A DNA stretch of 64,000 nt from Acorus gramineus (lineage: Eukaryota; Streptophyta; Magnoliopsida; Acorales; Acoraceae). A program made the position numbers and the translations under genes. Below the pieces are notes generated by a model, which saw only the letters and a program-made list of their open reading frames with translations, was not told the DNA's origin and did no database searches. Each line of letters opens with the position of its first letter. Positions within the stretch are counted from its first letter, which is position 1. Location: contig CM060855.1 in NCBI GenBank assembly GCA_030737835.1, forward strand, positions 17,417,278-17,481,277, read 5' to 3'. This document shows, piece by piece, positions 10,086-23,270 of this stretch.

Positions 10086-11890
10086 GTTGGTTTTTTTTTT
10101 TTTTTTTTTGGAACGAAAAGGTTGGAGCAATCTATTAAAAAGAGTTGCTCCTTGAACAAGTGGAGATGAGGGATCTTCGATTAAAAAAAAAAAGAAGAAG
10201 AAAAGAAAAAAAAAATACAAGGGCCATCCCATGGGCCATTACTAGTCCAAACAACAGCACCCCCTCCCCCCCCCCTCCCCCCAAATACTTTTATCCCCTA
10301 CGTCACTTTTCAATTATTTGAAGGTGAATCCTCTCCAAGAACTACCACCCTAGTTCAAAGATTAGCTGTAATAGCTGCCCTAGTATTCTCCAGGTAAGTT
10401 CTTTTCCTAAAAGATTGTTGAACTCATACCGAGTGCCGTGAGCTAAATCAATTTTCCCCATATTTGACCACTAAATGGGCATCTAAATTCTAGAGGAGAT
10501 ATGCTCTCTAGATCTCTCTTCTCCTCCAAAGGGAACATACAATATCTCTGTCATTCGACCATTTCAAGTCTGATTTAGTGAGGACCTTCTCATGTGATAA
10601 CAAATCAAACTTTCGATAGAGACCATGCACCCTTTATCAAACTGGGCGGCAGGAGGATCCAAGGATGAGTTTTCATTGAGGCTCTTGTAGAAAGATTTCA
10701 CTTCCAAACCATTTTGTGGAGATCTCTTCTAGTGTACAGTATCCTCTTCTTTTAGATCCATGCATAGCTCTTGTAGAGCTGCCAATAGGGATGTAACTAC
10801 CAATGCCTCCGTATCATTGAGATTCATACGGAAGGGGGGGACACAAAATGATGGTCTTCTTTCAACACATGAATACATCCCGAATGAGGTTATCTTGTTA
10901 GCCGCCACTCTAAAAAGAGGAGGAAAGAGGATTGCTTGAGAGGATTCCCCAAGCCAATTATCTTTCCAAAAATGGATTACAACACCACTCTCGGGATCGA
11001 AATGAAGCCCCTCCTTTCATCTCATTGGACAAGCTAAGAATATTTTTCCAAATCAATGAGATACGAACCCTTGTAATGGGTTCTATGTTAATCTTTGAAA
11101 ACCCATATAATAATTTTCCTGAATGGTTCTTGGCCATAATGATTCTGGTCCTTCAAGAAACCTTCATAACCATCTGCCCAAAAGAGTTTTGTTCTTTTTG
11201 TCAAGGTCTAACACCCCCAAATCCCCTTCCTCCTTGTTACAAAATACATGTTTCCACTTCACCAAATGACGGCTTCTCTCGTTCTCCTTGTTGCTGGACT
11301 CCTGATGGCCTCCATCTTGTCAAAACACCGCGAGGGACCTTAGATATTGACAAGAAGAAGGGAGGAAGGCTTGTAAGCATTGTCTTCAATAGGACAAGGC
11401 AGCCATCTGTTCCCATCTATCTACCTTTTCATCTATCTAACTTCTTGTTGAATCTCTGTATTAACAGGCCCAATCTCTCTTCTCAATATGGAGTGGACAT
11501 CCAAGGTATTTGATGGGAAAGATCTCGCTGTACTTCCATTTTCCTCTCTCGTTCAATCACTTCCGCTTGAGGCATGTTGATCCCAATCAAGCTTCTTTTA
11601 GAAAAGTTCACCTTCAAACGTGAACCAATTTGACGTATTTGACCACAAACTTCATCCCATCTAGATTTCCGTCCTGGCGATTGCATAGAAGAAGTGTATC
11701 ATCGACATATTGAATGTGAGACACTCGAGAGCCTCCTCTTGTTACTTCCAAACCTCTTAACCAACTTTGAGCCACCCCCTTCTGCATCATCTGTTAATGC
11801 ATTTAATACGAGGATGAGTATGAAAGGCAAAGAGGGTCCCCTTGGTGGAGGCTTCTTCCCTTATTATTGGATTATCTTGAAGTTAAATAT
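10086..11890 (-). mobile_element. 5'-truncated L1-type LINE fragment (copy in A1)
   Basis: Minus strand, poly(A) end seen as T-run near 10086-10109. The reverse transcriptase catalytic box appears as VSHIQYVDDTLLLCN near 11640-11710, followed after a frameshift by KVNFSKRSLIGINMPQAEV. Nearer the 3' end is the zf-RVT lead-in EEDTVHWKRSPQ near 10740. Motif B upstream is degenerate. The fragment is broken by frameshifts and a large internal deletion and cannot make a protein. It sits in intron 1 of the kinase gene and was duplicated with it. Confidence 0.75.
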
Positions 11891-12512
11891 GTACTTTTTC
11901 CTTCTTTAAACATTATTAGCGGTTATGTAGGTTGATCACCTTGTCATTAGAACATAGTAGACTCTGATTGTTGAAGGAAAATACTTGTGGTATTCTTTTC
12001 CACTTTAATATTTAAACATGGTGGTTTACACATCTCCTAAATCCACACCAACTTTTATATGATTTTATCTGATAATCTGTTGATGTAATGGAAAATGTCT
12101 GATAGTAAGTGGGATTTTTTAATGTCCAACTATTATGCAAAATAAATTGCAAAGGATCATATTCATCCCACCCCTATTCTCACCCAACACCATATTATGT
12201 GCGGCACAACTCTGGGTGATGACCTTCTTTTACTAACATTAACTTGTAACCATGTAAATATTGCATTTCTGCAATACAAATACTTTATATGAAATATTTT
12301 CTTTTTCTTATTCTTACTATAGAAGATTTTGTTCTTAATTTTATGCATTTTTTAATGTCTTTGTATGATGAATCTGAATATTCTTCTTACTTTTCTTTTG
12401 ATAATTTCTGATTTGTCTTGGTTTACGTCAAAGAAAACCAATCTTAATAGCAATTGATGATGTTGAAGCTTCATGGTTTTGGACACTCACATCTATGTTC
12501 TTCTTTATCCAG

Positions 12513-12764
12513 GTTTATCAAATCCCAAAAGGAAAAGACATGTGAATATCAGGTGTCGTCCTCTCTTCATTTCTCCAACCAGATTAACCATACAAACTCT
12601 ACAATGTCAAACGGGATCTTGCTTGTCAAAGCAGAAGGTATGGAAGGTTCCTTTTTGTTTTTATAATCTAATTGAATCCTCCTGGGGGTTTGGCAATAGT
12701 ACATTTTTTCCCATATGCAGGTAATATCTTGTCATAGCAGGGAAGCTTCTGTGCTAGAGGCGAG
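12513..12764 (+). pseudogene. Kinase exons 2 and 3, copy A1
   Basis: Exon 2 is 12513-12637 (125 nt) after TTTATCCAG; exon 3 is 12721-12764 (44 nt) after CATATGCAG, giving VISCHSREASVLEA. Phases fit exon 1 and the later exon 4 (RSIEEVYEAL). No exon 4 follows in this copy before the duplication junction, so these are surplus transit-peptide exons. Confidence 0.65.
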
Positions 12765-13094
12765 GTGAGGCATCTTTTTATCAGAAGAGCAATTCATGTG
12801 CCATATTTGATCAAAGGGAGCATATGTACTAGTGTACAGAGTTATATGCCCTCAGTTTCTTTTTCATTTTGCTTTGTTCAAAGACACTTTATACATACCT
12901 AGTTCATAAGAGTGGAAAGCATTATTACAAAATATTATTTTAGTGTTGGAGTAAAGCATTATTTTGAAATACCTAGTTCATCTTTGCAGGGACGGTGATC
13001 CGAGCTTTGGTTAGCCGGTTAGCGGGGATGTGAATAGGATTTTTGTCATCATGTCTAGGTTTATTAATTTTCAGCTCTGAACATTACTTTTATG

Positions 13095-13235
13095 ATTTTT
13101 TTGGGAGAAGATTGGAGCAATCTTATTAACGAAAGTTGCCCCTGAACATTAAGGAGAAGACGGATCTGTGAACAAAAGAGCCCAAGGTCTCCACAACCAC
13201 AACGTGGACTCACCACTAAAATACAGCCATTTCAT
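13095..13235 (-). mobile_element. LINE 3'-end fragment (A1)
   Basis: Contains GGAGCAATCTTATTAACG and TTGCCCCTGAACATTAAGGA, a diverged match to the 3' terminus of the LINE at 10.1 kb (GGAGCAATCTATTAAAAAGA). No coding capacity. Repeated at about 16355-16490 and 26412-26545. Confidence 0.5.
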
Positions 13236-13394
13236 TTTTTTAGATAGATAACAAAATTATTGGTGTTGTTCTTCAACAGGTATTAAAAACACGTACAATT
13301 TTTTTCTTCTTTATATTTTTTTTTTCATTTCATGTCTGACATAAAACCATTCAAGCATCGATTAGTCATTGTTATATGTTTTTTTTTTTGTGGA

Positions 13395-15190
13395 ACGAAA
13401 AGATTGGAGCAATTTATTAAAAAGAGTTGGTCCTCGAACAAGTGGAGATAAGGGATCTCTGATTAACAAAAAAGAAAAAGTAAAGAAAAAAAATAAATAC
13501 AAGGGTCATCCCATGGGCCATTACTAGTCCAAACAACAGCACCCCCTCCCCCCCAAAATACTTTTATCCCCTACGTCACTTTTCAATTATTTGAAGGTGA
13601 ATCCTCTCCAAGAACTACCACCCAAGTTCGAAGATTAGCCGTAATAGCCGCCCTAGTATTCTCCATGTAAGTTCTTTTCCTAAAGATTGTTGAACTCATA
13701 CCGAGTGCCATGAGCTAAATCAATTTTCCCCATATTTGACCACTAAATGGGCATCTAAATTCTAGAGGAGATATGCTCTCTAGATCTCTCTTCCCCTCCA
13801 AAGGGAACATGCAATATCTCTGTCATTCAACCATTTCAAGTTTGATTTAGTGAGGACCATCTCATGTGATAACAAATCAAACTTTCAATAGAGACCATGC
13901 ACCCTTTATCAAACTAGGTGGTGGGAGGATCTAAGGATGAGTTTCCATTGAGGCTCTTGTAGAAAGCTTTCACTTCCAAACCTTTTTGTGGAGATCTCTT
14001 CCAGTGTACAGTATCCTCTTCTTTTAGATCCATGCATAACTCTTGTAGAGTTGCCAATAGGGATGTAATTGCCAATGCCTCCGTATTATCGAGGTTCATG
14101 CGGAAGGTGGGACACAAAATGAAGGTCTTTTTTCCACACATGAATACATCCCGAATGAGGTTATCTTGTTAGCCACCACTCTAAAAAGAGGAGAAAAGAG
14201 GATGGCTACAGAGGATTCCCCAAGCCAATTATCTTTCCAAAAATGGATTACAACACCACTCTCGGGATCGAAATGAAGCCCCTCCTTTCATCTCATTGGA
14301 CAAGCTAAGAATATTTTTCCAAATCAATGAGATACGAACCCTTGTAATGGGTTCTATGTTAATCTTTCAAAACCCACATAATAATTTTCCTGAATGGTTC
14401 TTGGCCATAATGATTCTGGTCCTTCAAGAAACCTTCATAACCATTTGCCCAAAAGAGTTCTGTCCTTTTTATCAAGGTTTAGCACCCCAAATCCCCTTCC
14501 TCCTTGTTACAAAATACATGTTTCCACTTCACCAAATGACGGCTTCTCTCGTTCTCCTTGTTGCTGGACTCCTAATGGCCTCCATCTTGTCAAAATACCG
14601 CGAGGGACCTTAGATATTGACAAGAAAAAGGGAGGAAGGCTTGTAAGCATCATCTTCAATAGGACAAGGCAGCCATCTGTTCCCATCTATCTACCTTTCA
14701 ACTATCTAGCTTCTTGTTGAATCTCTGTATTAACAGGCCCAATCTCTCTTCTGAATATGGAGTGGACATCCAAGGTATTTGATGGGAAAGATCTCGCTGT
14801 ACTTCCATTTTCCTTGCTCGTTCAATCACTTCCGCTTGAGGCATGTTGATCCCACTCAAGCTTCTTTTAGAAAAGTTCACATTCAAACGTGAACCAATTT
14901 GACATATTTGACCACAAACTTCATCCCTTCTAGTTTTCCTTCCTGACGATTGCATAGAAGAAGTGTATCATCAACATATTGAATGTGCAACACTCGAGAG
15001 CCTCCTCTTGTTATTTCCAAACCTCTTAACCAACTTTGAGCCAACCGCTTGTGCATCATCTGTTAATGCATTTGATACGAGGATGAGTATGAAAGGCAAA
15101 AGAGGATCCCCTTGGCGAAGGCTTCTTCCCATATTATTGGATTATCTTGAAGTTAAATATGTACTTTTTCCTTCTTTAAACATTATTAGC
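13395..15190 (-). mobile_element. L1-type LINE fragment (copy in A2)
   Basis: Same fragment as at 10.1-11.9 kb: a poly(A) end seen as a T-run near 13383-13395, the EEDTVHWKRSPQKG lead-in near 13990-14030, and the NVNFSKRSLSGINMPQAEV segment near 14810-14890. It shares the same breaks, so it was copied as part of duplication A and did not insert independently. Confidence 0.75.
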
Positions 15191-16354
15191 GGTTATGTAG
15201 GTTGATCACCTTGTCATTAGAACATAGTAGACTCTGATTGTTGAAGGAAAGTACTTGTGGTTAAGATCTAAAAATGGTGGTTTACACATCTCCTAAATCC
15301 ACATCAAATTTTATATGATTTTATCTAATAATCCGTTGATGTAACGGAAAATTTCTGATAGGAAGTGGGATTTTTTAATGTCCAACTATTATGCAAAATA
15401 AATTGCAAAGGATCATATTCATCCCACCCTCATTCCCACCAAACACCATGTTATATGCGGCACAACTCTGGGTGATGACCTCCTTTTACTAACATTAACT
15501 TGTAACCATGTAAATATTGCATTCCTGCAATACAAATACTTATATGAAATATTTTCTTTTTCTTATTCTTACTATAGAAGATTTTGTAATTAATTTTATG
15601 CATTTTTTTAATGTCTTTATATGATGAAATCTGAATATCCTCCTTACTTTTCTTTTGATAATTTCTGATTTGTCTTGGTTTACATCAAAGAAAACCAATT
15701 TTAATAGCCATTGATGATGTTGAAGCTTCATGGTTTTGGACAATTGCATCTATGTTCTTCTTTATCCAGATTTATCAAATCCCAAAAGGAAAAGGCATGT
15801 GAATATCAGGTGTCGTTCTCTCTTCATTTCTCCAACCAGATTAACCATACAAACTCTACAATGTCAAACGAGGCCCCGCTTGTCAAAGCAGAAGGTACCG
15901 AAAGTTCCTTTTTGTTTTTATAATCTAATTGAATTCTCTTGGGGGTTTGGCAATTATACATTTTTTCCCATATGCAGGTAATATCTTGTCATAGCAGGGA
16001 AGCTCCTGTGCTAGCGGCGAGGTGAGGCATCTTTTTGTCAGAAGAGCAATTCATGTGCCATATTTGAACAAAGGGAACATGTGTACTAGTGTACAGAGTC
16101 ATATGCCCTCAGTTTCTTTTTCATTTTGCTTTGTTCAAAGACATTTTATACATACCTAGTTCATAAGAGTGGAAAGCTGTATTAAAAAATATTCTTCAAG
16201 TGTTGGAGTAAAGCATTATTTTGAAATACTGGTCCATCTTTGCGGGGATGGTGATCCGAGCTTTGGTTAGCCGGTTAGCGAGGATATGAATAGGATTTTT
16301 GTCATCATGTCTAGGATATTAATTTTCAGCTCTGAACTTTACTTTTATGATTTT

Positions 16355-16490
16355 TTTGGGAGAAGATTGGAGCAATCTTATTAATGAAAGTTGCCCCTGA
16401 ACATTAAGGAGAGGATGGATCTCTGAACAAAAGAACCCAAGGTCTCCACAATCACAACGTGGACTCACAACTAAAATACAGCCATTTCAT
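16355..16490 (-). mobile_element. LINE 3'-end fragment (A2/B1)
   Basis: Same ~130-bp fragment as at 13.1 kb, in kinase intron 3. No coding capacity. Confidence 0.5.
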
Positions 16491-17363
16491 TTTTTTTATA
16501 TAGATAACAAAATTATTGTTGTTTTCTTTTAAAAAAACAAAATTATCAATTTTTTTAGAAAAAGCACAGAGTTCTAAAAAATTTGAACTTGCAACAATCC
16601 AAAGGCAGATCATGAACATTACTTTTCATGATTGATCTTAATGATCTTTCTAGTTTTCCTGTTTTCCTTCTTCATTGATAAGTTGACATTGAAACATCAA
16701 CCCCATGTTAAGGGAATGGCCATGATATAAAATGCTCTATTGACGGCCTGTCGGCTTGAGTATGTTCTAATGGGGGATGGGCTTCAAGATGATGATGCTA
16801 AACTAACTACAACCATCATTTAGCTCAATAGATTGACTTTATGGATGTGTGTTCGATATGAATGTTTTTTTTTTTTTTTGGCTGAGACGTATAAAGAGTA
16901 GTGAGTTTCTGTTGGTTGTGCTATGATTTATGGGCTGCACATGGTCGTTTCATGGAAAGAAGTGTGAAGATAATTTCTTTGCCCAGCTGGAAATGACCTT
17001 GAGTACGAGTAATATAGTCAGAGATATAAATTCCATCTTAGCCATCAACAACAAAAGAGAAGTCTTTCTCCATAACTTTGTCATGGAGGAAGAAAATTGA
17101 GAGCGTATAGTTTCACTACTAATGCGGTCACCATGTTATAAATAATACTGTAAATAAAGATAAATATATTAAATAATTGGTTGTGCTGAAATTGTTGGTG
17201 AGATTTGGTATTTAAAATTTAAACAAGAAACTTGTGAGACTGGAAGAGAGCCTTTCTGACTGGACTTACTTTGATTGAGAGCCATCCTATGTTTATGATC
17301 TAACAATTTTTTTTTTAATCGTCATAATATTTGTATTTTAATTGTAAATAAATTTGACTTTAT

Positions 17364-17407
17364 CGTCATCTCACTATTGCAGTGTCTATGAAGGATTCAA
17401 AGTCAAA
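17364..17407 (+). other. 42-bp deletion at kinase exon 4, copy 1
   Basis: B2 reads TTTATCCTTCTAGGTCCATTG...ACTAATCGTC at this point, whereas B1 reads TTTATCGTCATCTC. The missing 42 bp include the acceptor AG and the first half of exon 4. The breakpoints share ATC, as expected for microhomology-mediated loss. Confidence 0.85.
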
Positions 17408-20400
17408 GTAAATCCCAATAACCTTGTCTATTTTGCTGTAATGATTTTCTGTTTTTTTTCTTCCATCTGCGTACTTGTTCTTTATTTATTTACAATGCTT
17501 GCATTGGTATTAACTTTTTATTCTGGTCTGATCAGTTTAGAAAAAAAAAATGATCAAGTCAGAAACCTTTGAACTTTGTGGAGAAGAGTGTGACAAACTT
17601 AAGAATTCATATACAAATTATTTAGAAAAAAATACTTTTTATAAAAATTTTGGTGCTGATGATGAATTTTTGATGAAAATAATATCTCATTATGAATATA
17701 TAAGTACCAATCATGGAGTAAGAATATGCATATGTCACACTCTATATATTGCATAGGATATGCTGTCTATAATACTTCTATGGTTTGACATCAATCGGTA
17801 AAGTGCTGCACATAAAGTCTATGACAGTGCTTTGCATTTATTATATGTTGAAAACTCTTGTTGTATTCCATGCTGTTTCATATGCTGTAACTTTTATCCA
17901 ATATATTCAATTTATTAGTTTAGTTTAAAACTAATATTGCATGTCCCCTGAACAATATCCAAGCACAAATGCATGCCATAGATACATGTATTGCATGCAA
18001 ATTGTGTAACAGAAGAATTTGTAAAAATCTATATTTCATAGGTAACTTATCTGCTTCTTCACTTAGTGGCTGCTAGTTTCAGTTCAATGTTCGGCTTGTA
18101 ATTGCTCTGAAATGGATGAAGGCTATTAAATCATACTTCAATCCAAATATTTGTCGAGTTTGTACCGTTGATCTAAGCTTCTCAATTATCTGAAAAGTTT
18201 CGGCGCCGTATTCAAAAAATCAGAAATTAACTATCATATCAATGTTTCCGCTCTGAAAAATATATGAATCTGACATATATTATAAAATTATATATGTGAG
18301 TATTATGTATTGTTCAACTTTGATTATCCTACATAATTCATTATGATCTTAAAAACTTAAATAACTATTGTATTCTCTTTGTGTGATATCTGAAGGAGAT
18401 GAGAACCTTGAAGTCTCGATTTAAATTCTCCTGTCTCTCTAACATGTCTCTCTAACATGTTAGTTATCATCTAAACTAGTGTCCATGTTTAGATATGTAA
18501 ACTATCCAAAAAATTATTAATATATGCTCCAAATCCAAAGTGATCCAAATGTGAATATTAATATCCTCATCTGAATGATTTAGGATTGGATATGTATATT
18601 AATTTGCCCGATCTGTTTCTGATTCACTAATAGGCTTACCGTGATCATTATTTGAAGTCGTCATTTCTTCTTAGTTCCGTCAATCTTATATGTGCCGTAT
18701 GTGTTATGCTTCAATATCCTTTTGAAATATGCTTGTAGATACATAGTGGGAGTTGCTGGACCTCCTGGTGCGGGAAAATCTACTGTTGCATCTGAAGTAG
18801 TTCGCCGCTTGAACATGCGCAGGCCCGGATGAGAATTAATAACAAATTACATAGAAAAACCTTCCGAAATCGCCACTATTGTTCCCATGGATGGATTTCA
18901 TCTTTATCGTTCTCAGTTGGATGCCATGGAGGTTTGTCTTTGTCACGATTGTTTGCATGAATGCAAATTGCATCACATCTTTAGCTATCTCCATTTTTTC
19001 ATCGATATAGAATTTTCTGCTTGTCTTGGGCTCATGTAGGGTCCAAAGGAAGCACATGCAAGAAGAGGAGGGTGAGGCTTTTCAATTTTTGTGTAAAATT
19101 TAACAACCTTGATAATCAGCAATAATATTTACTTAAAATTAATATATCCATCCCCATGGACATTTGATCTTGCTCTGTTACTCAAGTGTCTCAACACCTT
19201 ACAAAGTCATGTAACTTTCAGTCATATGGTCTTATGGAGTTTTTTTTTTTTTTAAGTTAATTTGATTCATTTTACTATGAGGAAAGAAATATGGGAGTGT
19301 TACATGTTTTACCTTTGAGTGGTAATAATTGTCTCAGGGATTTGTTTATGCACCATCCTTTGATCATGGTGTTGGAGATCCGGTAGAAGATGACATCTTT
19401 GTGAACCATCGTTTAGCCTACTTCATACTTTGTTCACTGTGATATACATACATATGCATATTTGACTATATGTTTCTTCCTTCTTTTTATTTTTATTTTT
19501 TTTATTTTTTTTTTTGTAACGAAACTATTGAATTGCTGGCTTTCTGCTCTCAAGTAAATATAAAATAAAAAAAATGTTTGTGCATCAGTTTAACTTATAT
19601 TGCCCTCTTCTGCTTATGAGACCACTGAATTTCTGCTGTGAAGTTTCCACTATTAATTCTTATATTAGTAATAATTTTTCAATATTTTTCGATCATCAAT
19701 CGAATTTGAGCATAGGTAATTGTTATGCTTCTTGAGTTGCATTAGAACTTGTGTAATTTTATAGCTTAGGCAAATTTGTCATTATATTAATATCTTTCAT
19801 CTTAGAATGAATCTCCTTTTGTAGATGATACCATAACATGAAGTTTTGTGGCCCACCTTTAGTATGTTATGCCATGCATCTATCATTTGTGTAGATTGGC
19901 ATGGTTTCCATGGCAAAGTGTCATGCTTTTGCATAGTTTTTTGGTTTATTGTTATCTTCGGTTTGACTGTCGATATCTCTCGCGTTAAAGAATGGAAGAT
20001 TTGGGTTCATAGGTTTATTTTTGACTTTCCATCTTTTGAATCTGTCAATCTTCCCTTCCCTTCATAAACTCGAGAACCTTCTAAGATTATTTTGTTCTCT
20101 AGTTGATCCTTTCTGTTAGTTGCCCAAGAATACTTTCTTTTCTGTTAATACATGACAATTACACTTCACATCCAGATGTTGAAGCCCAATCCAACACACT
20201 ATATCTATGTCATAGATAGATACTCGTATGCAATGTTTCAATTGTATCACTTCATAAATGCCTCTGTAGGTGCAGTGTCAGATACCAGTCTCCACCTCCA
20301 ACACCTCCTTTGTGATATTGTTATATATGATGTTTTGGGTGTTAGAAGAATTTTAATCCATAGATTGATTGTTTCTCAGTTGATTTTGGAAGTCATAAAT

Positions 20401-20517
20401 TGGTGATAGTAGAGGGGAATTACTTGCTACTGGATGGAGGAGTCTGGAGGGAAGTATCTTCCGTCTTCAATGAGAAATGGCAACTCCTGAGTTCGACCCG
20501 ATTAGTTTCTTCCCTTT

Positions 20518-20522
20518 GTTGG
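20518..20522. repeat. Target-site duplication GTTGG, left
   Basis: GTTGG at 20518-20522 and again at 23907-23911 flank the inserted element. The uninterrupted site is preserved in the paralogous copy near 30577 (CCCTTTGTTGGCATATG). Confidence 0.92.
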
Positions 20523-21049
20523 TGTCACGCCCCAGGGCGGCCGTCCCCGGGACGCGGCAGGTGTATATATCATATCAGAAACCTACACATGAGGTCAAAT
20601 ACATATACTCCAAACAACAGATAAAAATGACAACACAGATCAAACATGGCTGACATAATATATACACATATAGCGGAAGCTAATAACTGAGACTGTAATT
20701 CAAAACACATTACAGACTCGATACAAAATCAAATGTCCTGTGAGAGCCAATATACACGAATATATCCAAATATATACAACACGTGCCCAAGCACGGAAAT
20801 ACAATACATACTCAAGAAGGGATGCTGATAGCCTCTAACACTCGCGGGATGTAGCGCTGCTCCGCTACTGAAGAAATCCCTCGGGGAGCTCCTCTAGATC
20901 CGACTCGGATGGCACTGGAGAAAAATATGCGAGGGGTGAGCCACACGCTCAGTGAACAGCACAACCCATGCATCACGATATATTAACCACCAGATATTAT
21001 TAACATTAATCCACAGTCACATTATTAGAAGCCACAAAATGGCAACAAC

Positions 21050-21232
21050 TAAACAATCCAGTGGGTCGCTATCGCCAACCCACTACACGCTCACCCTCAC
21101 CCTTCAATGGGTGACAAAGGATATCGGGACTGACTAATCCTCCATACACAAAACCAGTGGGTCGCTCATCGCCAACCCACTACACCCTCACCCTCACCCT
21201 CACCGGGTGACATAGGCTCTTGGGACTGACTA
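21050..21232 (+). repeat. Internal tandem duplication in the LTR
   Basis: CCAGTGGGTCGCT-ATCGCCAACCCACTAC followed by CTCACCCTCACC and GGGACTGACTA occurs twice, from about 21058 and from about 21153. Noncoding. Confidence 0.8.
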
Positions 21233-21559
21233 GGCTGTTGGTCTCCCTTGGTCCACCGATAGTCTCTCCCCACTCCGTAGGTCGTTTGGCCACTCCCACA
21301 TTCAGCACAGTCCATCTACCAAATCAAGAGGTGCCTACTGATGGGAGGCCCTGCGCAGGACGACCTTTCTAACGCCGAGGTAGTCTCTACACGGATCCAA
21401 TGAAGGGAACAGAACAGCCTATCCATACGCATATGATCCACTCGGATCTGCCGACTACACATCTCTACAACTCTAATGCCATGAATTCCTCAGAATTCCT
21501 CCAGGGCGCATAACCAAGATGCGGGGAACACGTACCATAATTAGCAAGGTTGGAATATC

Positions 21560-21870
21560 ATTGGGGGAAAGAAACTTGGGAGGGCAGCGTGAGTTCCCGA
21601 TATAGGACACCCCGACAACCAAACAAAGAACACGGAGTACCCTAGCACGGGTCTCACCGCTGTCCTCGCAAGGCCCCTCCCCTACAATATTCACTAAATA
21701 AGCTAATATTCATACAACTGGTATAATCATTACTTATAATATTATTGGGACTAGAAACCTTGGGAGGGCAGCATGAGGTCCCGATACAGGACATCCCGAC
21801 AACCAAACAAGGAACACGGAGTACCCTAACACGGGTCTCAATGTTGACCTCACAAGGCTCCTCCTTATAA
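21560..21870 (+). repeat. Second internal duplication in the LTR (~190-bp period)
   Basis: CTTGGGAGGGCAGCGTGAG, then CCCGATATAGGACACC, CAACCAAACAAAGAACACGG and CACGGGTCTCA appear near 21569-21680. They recur with small changes near 21759-21870. Noncoding. Confidence 0.8.
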
Positions 21871-22169
21871 TATTATCTAAGGCATGCAATTTATCATACA
21901 CTAGCATTTAATTTAATAAATAAACTAGTAGGACGCATGCATAGGCCGAGGTTTCCTAGCATGAAAACAGGGGGCATGATGCATGGCTCTTACACATATC
22001 CTAAGGGTGTAAGTCCCTAACATGCAAAGTCTAGGGTAGCATGCATTCTACATTTAAATCATGTTCGCATCCAATACACCTTACAATAGGTTAATATAAA
22101 TCCATGGTGCCCCAGGAGAGGTCGGTATACGCCCAAGTGCGTATAACGCCTCTCTACTCGGTTGGATTG

Positions 22170-23270
22170 TCCCACTCACCGGTATCTGGGTCGTCGCGCG
22201 ACCGTCCGTCCAGATCTGCAAGACAGGCATTCAATACGGTGAGTACAAATACATAAATACACCAAAAATACTCTAAAATACCCAACACTCGGACAAACGT
22301 ACATACGGCACGTACGCACGCGTATCCGAGCGTCCCGACTCACTCCATAACCCACCGGGCAGCCGCACGCACGGCCACCCGCCTCGGGCGCACAGTCGAA
22401 CCCCGGCCCGCGCGCCAAGGTGCCCGGCCGAACCCAGTCCGCACTCCCGGACAGCCTGCCGAGCATCTGCCCGCAAGCCCGGACACACCGCACGCCCGGG
22501 CGCACGCACGCGCACCGCACGCCCGCGCGCACCGCGCGTCCAGCCCCGGGTGCACCCGCGTGCACTGCGCCCCAGCGCAGCACCCACCCGCACACCTGCC
22601 CGCACTACGCCCCAGCGCAGCGCCCAGCACTCCCTGCCGGATTCCCGCGTGCACTGCGCCCCACGCGCAGCACCCGCGCACGCCCTGCCCGCACGGCGCC
22701 CAGCGCTCAGCGCCCAGCGCCCGGGGCCCTCGCCCAGCCTCCGCGACCCAGTGCCCAGCGCCCAGCACCCGGGACCATCACCCAGCACCCACGCGCACGC
22801 CCGCGCAGCACGCGCCTGGCAGCACGCGCCCAGCGCGCTTGCCAGCCTGTCCGTGCAGCACGCTCGCGCTGCCTGCCTGCGCGCATCGCCGAGTGGCCCG
22901 AGCACCGCTCGCCAGCCTGCCCGGCACTGTCCGCCTGATGCCCGAGCACCCCCTGCCCTGCTCGCACAGCCCGAAGCCATCCTACCCGAGCTAGACCTCC
23001 CCCTGCCTACCCAGCGCGCCCAGCACGCTCAGCAACCCAACCCCAGCGCACGCCCGCGCGCACGTCCGCGCGCATGCGCGCGCGCGCCCGGCCACCAGCG
23101 GCCCACGCTGCCATCCCTCCCGGGACAGCCGACCATCCTGCCCGGGACTGCCCAACACCCAACCCGAGCAACTAACCTCCACCACCGGCCACCCCAAGGC
23201 CTCCGACCACCACCACAGCCTTCCGACGGCCACCCACCGCCGCCGACCGCCTTCCAACCTCAAATCTACC
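22170..23270. repeat. GC- and CpG-rich low-complexity block
   Basis: Dense short repeats such as GCGCCCAGC, GCCCGCACTGCGCCCC and runs of CGCGCG. Frames stay open on several strands because stop codons are rare at this composition. No conserved motif is seen in any frame. Confidence 0.85.

Larger units (their letters stand above)
9572..13258. repeat. Tandem duplication A, first copy (A1)
   Basis: The unit runs from inside kinase exon 1 (TTGGTGCTGTTCTTCAACAG) to intron 3 (AACAAAATTATTG). It is followed directly by a second copy with the same order of landmarks: LINE fragment, kinase exon 2, exon 3, LINE 3'-end fragment. A1 keeps about 430 bp at 9690-10090 that A2 lacks; that segment contains no recognised gene. 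Similarity looks well above 90 percent by eye. Confidence 0.88.
13259..16517. repeat. Tandem duplication A, second copy (A2)
   Basis: Starts GTGTTGTTCTTCAACAGG (end of kinase exon 1, ATG missing) and repeats the A1 order. It ends near ACAAAATTATTGTTGTTTTC, where single-copy intron 3 continues. Exon 2 here reads AACGAGGCCCCGCTTGTC against AACGGGATCTTGCTTGTC in A1. The A2 form is the one found again at 25.9 kb, which shows the order of events. Confidence 0.88.

Noticed and set aside
10932..11513. 193-codon plus-strand frame and its copies at 14296-14720
   Set aside because: Antisense of the LINE fragment, whose RT motifs are on the minus strand.
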